Notes under the pieces: generated by a model | What the model was told of the DNA's origin: nothing | The model's input: the letters and a program-made list of their open reading frames with translations, nothing else | Database searches by the model: none | Position numbers and translations under genes: made by a program | Shown here: positions 59,537 to 64,000 of the stretch, piece after piece | How positions within the stretch are numbered: the stretch's first letter is position 1 | How the letters are laid out: the number at the start of each line of letters is the position of its first letter | NCBI GenBank assembly: GCA_002413785.1 | Contig: DHXR01000036.1 | Location: forward strand, 15,981 to 79,980 | Length of the DNA: 64,000 bases | Direction: 5' to 3' | From: Mucilaginibacter sp. UBA5151 | GTDB lineage: Bacteria; Bacteroidota; Bacteroidia; Sphingobacteriales; Sphingobacteriaceae

Positions 59537-60173
59537 AATTTTTGCTGCCGGTAAGCAGCCATTTATGTGCCTGGCCGGCATTATAAAAATGCCAGAAAGC
59601 CTCTTCTGCCGGGGTGGTTTTTGCTTCCCAACTGTTTATGTCAAATCCGTAAACAGAGGTAATGATGTTATATTTCGTTTCCCATAGTTGCCGGGATAGT
59701 ATATGATCTATATGTGCGTTTTCTATCGGCCTGGGATAATATTCCCTGTTGCCATCATCATAAGCAAAAGCCCAAAGTTCACCCGCTGTTAATTTGCCCG
59801 ACTGCCAGAGATTAATAACAGCCCTGCCGATCTCTTCGTGGCGGCGGTGCCTGGTATATTCACCATGAATACTATGGGTGATCACAAGGTCAAATTGCGT
59901 GGAAGGTAAAAGTTCAAGTATCGCGCCCTCAACCTCGTTTTCCACTAAAGGTGCTTGTTCCGGGCCATCATCAAGATCTCCCATTTCCCCATCTGCACCT
60001 AAAATTTTTAAAACCTGGTTAAATTTAGGCGAACGGTCCGGATCGTTTTTTCTGCAAAGGCAGGCAATAAAACAATCCCATTCAGGATTACTCAAAATGA
60101 TCCCACCCGCCCATAGGGTCTCATCATCAGGGTGCGCCACAATAACAGCAACTTTCTTTGTTTTTTTATCCAT
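59514..60173 (-). CDS. PIG-L family (LmbE-like) deacetylase
   Basis: A zinc-dependent N-acetylglucosaminyl deacetylase-like protein of 219 residues. The motif AHPDDE is at residues 13-18 (His14, Asp17 metal ligands), and the third ligand lies in THSIHGEYTRHRRHEEIG. The middle has GDLDDGPEQAPLV. The family removes N-acetyl groups from GlcNAc-type glycosides (mycothiol, bacillithiol, GPI precursors, antibiotics); the neighbouring GT4 could make such a glycoside. First gene of the coupled minus-strand set, so it is probably translated first. No signal peptide. Confidence 0.92.
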   Translation of the reverse strand: MDKKTKKVAVIVAHPDDETLWAGGIILSNPEWDCFIACLCRKNDPDRSPKFNQVLKILGADGEMGDLDDGPEQAPLVENEVEGAILELLPSTQFDLVITHSIHGEYTRHRRHEEIGRAVINLWQSGKLTAGELWAFAYDDGNREYYPRPIENAHIDHILSRQLWETKYNIITSVYGFDINSWEAKTTPAEEAFWHFYNAGQAHKWLLTGSKNYESIITI

Positions 60174-60238
60174 CAGGTGTATTGAAAAAACAACTTATAC
60201 AACAAATAGTTTTTTAAATACCGTTTGTTTTTAAAAGC

Positions 60239-60271
60239 AAAAGAAGCCGCTTCTTTTGGAAACGGCTTCAA
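60239..60271 (-). terminator. Intrinsic terminator of DUF3494 gene 1
   Basis: GAAGCCG at 60243-60249 pairs with CGGCTTC at 60264-60270 and, read on the minus strand, is followed by TTTTGCTTTT. It lies about 25 bases beyond the stop codon. A near-copy follows the second DUF3494 gene at 61576. Confidence 0.8.
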
Positions 60272-60295
60272 ACTTATTGATTGATATAAATTCTT

Positions 60296-61171
60296 TTATT
60301 CAGGTTTAACTGTATTTGCAATTAATGTAACTGCTGTCTGGGCCAACAACCTGCCGGTAACCGTAGCACCCGTATTTAGCGAGATCAGTGTTTTGCTAAG
60401 GATATTTCCGCTAAAATTAACCGTTGTTCCGAGAGTTGCATTTCCGGACACTACCCAAAAAATATTTTTTGCTTGTGCACCGCCTAATAAATGAATAATA
60501 GCGCCGTTATTTACGGTAAGATTTTGTGCGATCTGGAAAACCCATACATCATTTGGCCCCCCGTTTAATGTTACGCCTGCATTTGATATCAAAACGCCTG
60601 TGCTCCACTTATAAAGACCGGCGGACAAAGTTCTGCCGCTGAGATCGCCGGCATATTTTTCAACAACAGGTGGCGGGTTTACCAGGCCATTTGCCGTTGT
60701 GAACGCGGTTTCCATATCACTTATGGCCGTGGTCATTTTAGCCGGGGTAGGGGGAGCGTAGTTAGCAGCATAAATCTTTCCTGTCACAATTGGTGAGTAC
60801 GAAAACTGGTTGGTGGCATCCATCGCTAATCCAAAACCGGTAATAGCTGTTGAGGCTATAGGGCTTACACCTATGTCACCAAGGATTGCGGTAACACCGG
60901 TAGTTGAAATCCCGGTTTCTGTTAAAATTGTAAAATCACCGGCTGTTCCAAGGTTTATAGGTGCAAGGCCAATGGCAGGTTTCTTTACCTTAGCTGCCAG
61001 GCTTGCTGATAGCGGCGGATGCGGTACTGTACTTGTTGAATTATCCTTTTGACATCCTGATGCTACAACACCAAATAGTAATATTAAGGAACAAACCGCA
61101 ATAAATGGTTTGGAATAACCCCGGCTTTGACTTACCCGCGGGCTTTTAGCGAAATAGAATTCTGTATTCAT
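60296..61171 (-). CDS. DUF3494 (ice-binding-like) lipoprotein, copy 1
   Basis: A 291-residue envelope protein. An N-terminal segment ending in the lipobox SLILLFGVVASGC (Cys40) suggests a lipoprotein with an unusually long leader of about 39 residues. The rest is the DUF3494 beta-helix domain: LAPINLGTAGDFTILTETGISTTGVTAILGDIGVSPIASTAITGF, then EKYAGDLSGRTLSAGLYKWSTGVLI, GGPNDVWVFQIAQNLTVNNGAIIHLLGG, AKNIFWVVSGNATLGTTVNFSGNILSKTLISLNTGATVTGRLLAQTAVTLIANTV. Members that were tested bind ice, but many carry out other surface roles. A close paralogue lies 465 bases upstream. Confidence 0.93.
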   Translation of the reverse strand: MNTEFYFAKSPRVSQSRGYSKPFIAVCSLILLFGVVASGCQKDNSTSTVPHPPLSASLAAKVKKPAIGLAPINLGTAGDFTILTETGISTTGVTAILGDIGVSPIASTAITGFGLAMDATNQFSYSPIVTGKIYAANYAPPTPAKMTTAISDMETAFTTANGLVNPPPVVEKYAGDLSGRTLSAGLYKWSTGVLISNAGVTLNGGPNDVWVFQIAQNLTVNNGAIIHLLGGAQAKNIFWVVSGNATLGTTVNFSGNILSKTLISLNTGATVTGRLLAQTAVTLIANTVKPE

Positions 61172-61575
61172 GATATGTTTTTTATGTGAACGGCAGGTGT
61201 TTTAATTTTCCCGGATCTTTTTTCATTGGGATCCGGGGAAATGCCTGCCTGCCCCTGCCATTGCAAAGCAAGTGCCTGTATTAAATATATTTCATGTTTT
61301 CCCTTGTATCTTTTTTGTTTTCTATGATTTTCCATCGCCTTTTTATCTCATAATGGCTTTGAAGCAGTTGTCAGGCATGTTTTATATAATTAAATATTGA
61401 TTAAAAAAATAAATTTATAATTAAAATAAATTCGATTCATAACAATTTGACGGGCAGTTGATTGCATTTGCCGACAGATTATGATTAGTATAAAGGAATA
61501 TACTGTAGTTAATTGACGAAGAACAGTCGTTTCGTGACGTATAAAAGCGATATTTAACTTAGGAAGTATTAAAAC
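61172..61575. other. Upstream region of DUF3494 gene 1 (duplicated block)
   Basis: A/T-rich non-coding DNA that matches 62509-62885 along most of its length, including CATTGCAAAGCAAGTGCCTG, AGGCATGTTTTATATAATTA and AAGGAATATACTGTAGTTAA. The shared blocks probably hold the promoters of the two genes. The open frame at 61390-61608 on the minus strand is A/T-rich and was not called. Confidence 0.6.
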
Positions 61576-61608
61576 AAAAGAAGCCGCCTCTTTTGGAAAC
61601 AGCTTCAC
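61576..61608 (-). terminator. Intrinsic terminator of DUF3494 gene 2
   Basis: GAAGC and GCTTC arms with a G-U pair, read on the minus strand, followed by TTTTGTTTT. It is the diverged copy of the terminator at 60239. Confidence 0.65.
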
Positions 61609-61635
61609 GCTTATTGATTGATATAAATTATTTTA

Positions 61636-62508
61636 TTAAGGTTTAACCGTATTTGCAATTAATGTAACTGCTGTCTGTGCTAATAATCTGCCTGTAACTG
61701 TAGCACCCGTATTTAGGGAGATCAGTGTTTTGCTCAGGATAATCCCACTGAAATTAACAGTAGTTCCAAGGGTAGCTTCTCCTGCTACAACCCAGAATAT
61801 ATTTTTGGCTTGTGCTCCCCCTGTCAAATGAATAATAGCGCCGTTATTTATAGTAAGATTTTGTGCTATCTGGAAAACCCATACATCATTTGGCCCCCCC
61901 TTAAGCGTTGTACCAACACTTGTTACTAATACACCGGTACTCCATTTATAAAGGCCGGGCGACAATGTCCGCCCGCTAATATCCCCGGCATATTTTTCAA
62001 CAATAGCGGCCTTTGTCAAACCATTAGCTGTTGTGTATGCAGTTTGCATATCACTTATGGCAGTAGTCATTTTTGTTGCAGTAGACCCTCCATAACTGGC
62101 CGCGTAAACATCACCGGTTACATTAGGCGCAGTTGCAAACAGCCCGCTGGCATCCATTATTAATCCGAAACCAGTAATTGCAGTCGCGGCTATTGGGCTC
62201 ACACCTATATCTCCGGTAATTGAAGTCACACCGGTAGTTGAAATTCCGGATTCAGATAAAATAGTAAAATTAGCCGCTGTTCCAAGATTTACCGGGGCAA
62301 GCGTGTTACCGTTATCGTTGCCTTTCTTACTTGCCAGGTTTGATGAAAAAGATGGATCAGGTGAAGTGCCGGCAGAATTGTCCTTCTGACAGCCTGATAT
62401 AACCACGCCAAAGAGTAATACCAAGGTCGAAACCAAAATAGATAGTTTTGAACAGCTCTGTCCCAGGCGTAGGGAGGGGCTCTTAGTTAAATAAAGTTCG
62501 TTTTTCAT
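61636..62508 (-). CDS. DUF3494 (ice-binding-like) lipoprotein, copy 2
   Basis: A 290-residue paralogue of the gene at 60296. The leader is similar and the lipobox reads LVLLFGVVISGC (Cys39). Domain segments repeat with small changes (LGTAANFTILSESGISTTGVTSITGDIGVSPIAATAITGF, GGAQAKNIFWVVAGEATLGTTVNFSGIILSKTLISLNTGATVTGRLLAQTAVTLIANTVKP). The C-terminal half is nearly identical to copy 1, while the first 90 residues and the NGLTKAAIVEKY region vary most. Function as for copy 1; a dosage or variant role for the pair is inference. Confidence 0.93.
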   Translation of the reverse strand: MKNELYLTKSPSLRLGQSCSKLSILVSTLVLLFGVVISGCQKDNSAGTSPDPSFSSNLASKKGNDNGNTLAPVNLGTAANFTILSESGISTTGVTSITGDIGVSPIAATAITGFGLIMDASGLFATAPNVTGDVYAASYGGSTATKMTTAISDMQTAYTTANGLTKAAIVEKYAGDISGRTLSPGLYKWSTGVLVTSVGTTLKGGPNDVWVFQIAQNLTINNGAIIHLTGGAQAKNIFWVVAGEATLGTTVNFSGIILSKTLISLNTGATVTGRLLAQTAVTLIANTVKP

Positions 62509-62967
62509 GATTGATTAATTTAAATGAATGGTAAATGTTTTAATTTTCCTGATTCTTTATTCATTGGGAGTCAGGTAAATATCTACCTGCCCAAGCATTG
62601 CAAAGCAAGTGCCTGTATTAAGTGTTTTTAATCTTTGCCTATGTGTTCTCTTTTGATTTCTACGCTTTTCGATGGCGTTTAAATCCTGTTATGGCTTACA
62701 GTATGCGATCAGGCATGTTTTATATAATTAAATATTGATTAAAAAAATAAATTTATAATTAAAGAAAATTCGATTCATAACAATTTGATGGGCAGTTGAT
62801 TGCATTTGCTGTCGGGTTATGATTAGTTTAAAGGAATATACTGTAGTTAATTAACGAAGAACAATGGTTTCGTGGCCTATAAAAGTATCACAAGATGGCC
62901 ACTAAACGGTTTAAACTTTTCCGCCCATTTTAGAAATTTTTTTTATTATGCCGGCGCAGCGGATAAT
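62509..62967. other. Upstream region of DUF3494 gene 2
   Basis: Matches 61172-61575 closely up to about 62885. Beyond that, no ORF or structure is recognised until the terminator at 62968. Confidence 0.55.
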
Positions 62968-63000
62968 AAAAAAGACCCCGAAGAATCGGGGCCTCTTTTA
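62968..63000 (-). terminator. Intrinsic terminator of the OmpA-domain gene
   Basis: CCCCG and CGGGG around AAGAAT, within GACCCCGAAGAATCGGGGCC; read on the minus strand it is followed by TCTTTTTTATT. It lies 26 bases beyond the stop codon at 63026. Confidence 0.85.
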
Positions 63001-63025
63001 TTGAATAAGGCATTTATGATTTTTA

Positions 63026-64000
63026 TTATTTAACAGGTACTATATCAATAATAACTGTCCGGTTATAAAACCGCTCTTCAGGACTGGTATTCTCAAAAGG
63101 TGAATGAGCCGGATCTTCACCAAAACCGACAGTTTCAAATTTCACATTGTCCCTGCCCGAGTTGGCGATTGCCCGTGCGAGTATTTTATGGGTTTGCTGC
63201 GCCCTTTTATCAGATAATTTCTGGTTATACTCTTGCCCTCCAATAATATCTGTATGGCCATGTATGTTAACTGTTGCCCCATCAGTAATTAATGGCGATA
63301 CAATAGTTCTTAAAAATTTATCATACGAGGCTATCGTTGTTGATTTATCAAAATTGAACACAATACTATAACGGAGGCCCTTTTTAATTGTCTCATCCTG
63401 GTGTACCAAATGAATTGAACTTTCCTTTTTGACAGATAATCCATTGTTTGTCTCTCCAAGCATCACTATTTGGTAGTCCCCGCTTAGGCTGTTACCTAAA
63501 ATGGTCGACCCTGGGACACTTTCCTGATTATTTGTGAAAGGCCCGTAGTGTTGAACAGTTCCTTTTTCATCTGTGATGTCTATTGTCCATGACTTAAGCA
63601 GTTCTTTAGCTGAATCTACATTGAAAACAACATGGCTATCCAGCGGATCTACATATGAAGTGAATTGAACCGGCTTCATCATTCTGCCACCCACTTCGAT
63701 CAATAATTCAGGCGAAGCGCTTCTAATATCAACCCTGCGGTCTTCGGCACGAAGAAGGACAAGCTCTTTGGTGCCTCCCGGATGTTCCGATGGGGGGGTT
63801 GGCCAGTAGCTGCCCTTGACAGCGATCCTTGAAGCATCAATTCCAAAAACGGTAACGAGGTATAGTTTTACCGATCCGGCAAGTTCTCTGCCCTCTTCCG
63901 GCCCTTTGGCTGAAGCTCCATCCAGTGTTATTGTCGCGCCCGGATTCGCCCGCATACGATCACCCAAAATATTCAGGACATTATGATACACATTTAATTG
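63026..64000 (-). CDS. OmpA-family protein, 5' end outside the window
   Basis: The frame stays open to the window edge, with three more in-frame codons (Gln-Leu-Asn) before the GTG at 63991, so the gene begins beyond 64000; the 324 residues seen here are its C-terminal part. It ends with an OmpA peptidoglycan-binding domain: VFNFDKSTTIASYDKFLRTIVSPLI, VNIHGHTDIIGGQEYNQKLSDKRAQQTHKIL, FETVGFGEDPAHSPFENTSPEERFYNRTVIIDI. The N-terminal part seen here (NILGDRMRANPGATITLDGAS ... YLVTVFGIDASRIAVKG) looks like a second OmpA-type repeat. Probably an outer-membrane or periplasmic protein that links to the cell wall. Confidence 0.85.
   Translation of the reverse strand, partial: QLNVYHNVLNILGDRMRANPGATITLDGASAKGPEEGRELAGSVKLYLVTVFGIDASRIAVKGSYWPTPPSEHPGGTKELVLLRAEDRRVDIRSASPELLIEVGGRMMKPVQFTSYVDPLDSHVVFNVDSAKELLKSWTIDITDEKGTVQHYGPFTNNQESVPGSTILGNSLSGDYQIVMLGETNNGLSVKKESSIHLVHQDETIKKGLRYSIVFNFDKSTTIASYDKFLRTIVSPLITDGATVNIHGHTDIIGGQEYNQKLSDKRAQQTHKILARAIANSGRDNVKFETVGFGEDPAHSPFENTSPEERFYNRTVIIDIVPVK

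Larger units (their letters stand above)
60239..62885. repeat. Tandem duplication of about 1.34 kb carrying the two DUF3494 genes
   Basis: The terminator motif AAAAGAAGCCGC starts at 60239 and again at 61576 (1337 bp apart). The upstream motif GTTTCGT starts at 61529 and 62867 (1338 bp apart). Both copies share the terminator, the coding sequence, and the upstream A/T-rich block with AGGCATGTTTTATATAATTA and TGATTAAAAAAATAAATTTA. The copies have diverged moderately, so the duplication is not very recent. Confidence 0.9.

Noticed and set aside
58394..60173. Bacillithiol synthesis (BshA/BshB)
   Set aside because: Family types match loosely (GT4, PIG-L), but the characteristic N-termini of BshA and BshB are absent and bshC is not present.
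61390..61608. Minus-strand frame of 72 codons between the DUF3494 genes
   Set aside because: A/T-rich, overlaps the duplicated non-coding block and the terminator, and no matching frame was noted in the second copy.

Overview
The window looks like chromosomal DNA of a Bacteroidota member of the Sphingobacteriaceae, with a gene set most like Mucilaginibacter or Pedobacter. The basis is gene content rather than a database match: SusC/SusD with an ECF sigma factor and a FecR anti-sigma, type IX secretion (Por) C-terminal sorting domains, SusC with an STN domain, many lipoproteins and secreted glycosidases, a promoter with a TAnnTTTG -7 element before a tRNA, and A/T-rich intergenic DNA. No rRNA operon, CRISPR array, prophage or intact insertion sequence was seen.

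Layout. 1-3.6 kb: adk, two tRNA genes (one aberrant), a peroxiredoxin, a quinone oxidoreductase-like protein, then a repeat-rich stretch with gene remnants and four 42-bp palindromic repeats. 3.6-16.9 kb: mostly carbohydrate and envelope functions: DUF885 lipoprotein, GH78 alpha-L-rhamnosidase with L-rhamnose mutarotase, Kup potassium transporter facing an orphan histidine kinase, GH20 hexosaminidase, carboxylesterase. 17-24 kb: two paralogous T9SS cargo proteins and a decayed T9SS-targeted subtilase. 24-39.5 kb: gamma-glutamyltransferase, YeiH transporter, M23-like peptidase, HXXEE protein, lectin-like protein, haloperoxidase-like phosphatase, pirin, UPF0158, SWIM protein, Gfo/Idh/MocA oxidoreductase with DUF6807. 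39.6-44.3 kb: housekeeping genes accA, tRNA-Gln, prs, rplY/ctc, pth and an ArsC-like gene, interrupted by a broken MazF/PemK module. 44.4-47.3 kb: M1 aminopeptidase and a carboxypeptidase-regulatory-domain protein. 47.5-57 kb, all minus strand: ECF sigma, FecR, SusC, SusD and a PQQ quinoprotein dehydrogenase with a built-in cytochrome c domain. 57.2-60.2 kb, minus: PIG-L deacetylase, GT4 glycosyltransferase and a GH100-like cytosolic glycosidase in an overlapping set. 60.2-62.9 kb: a 1.34-kb tandem duplication, each copy holding a DUF3494 (ice-binding-like) lipoprotein with its flanks. 63.0-64.0 kb: an OmpA-domain protein cut by the window edge.

The most unusual signal is not a gene. At least twelve intergenic gaps hold short tandem arrays with a 7- or 8-bp period. 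Each array has a different unit sequence, and nearly all start within about 15 bases of a stop codon or tRNA 3' end. In four of them a second array in inverted orientation follows, so the transcript could fold into a long hairpin. Other observations worth checking are a tRNA with an arginine-tRNA body but a Cys (GCA) anticodon and a broken acceptor stem, three evenly spaced TATCA/TGATA operator-like sites before kup, the SusCD-PQQ dehydrogenase locus, and the PIG-L/GT4/GH100-like set.
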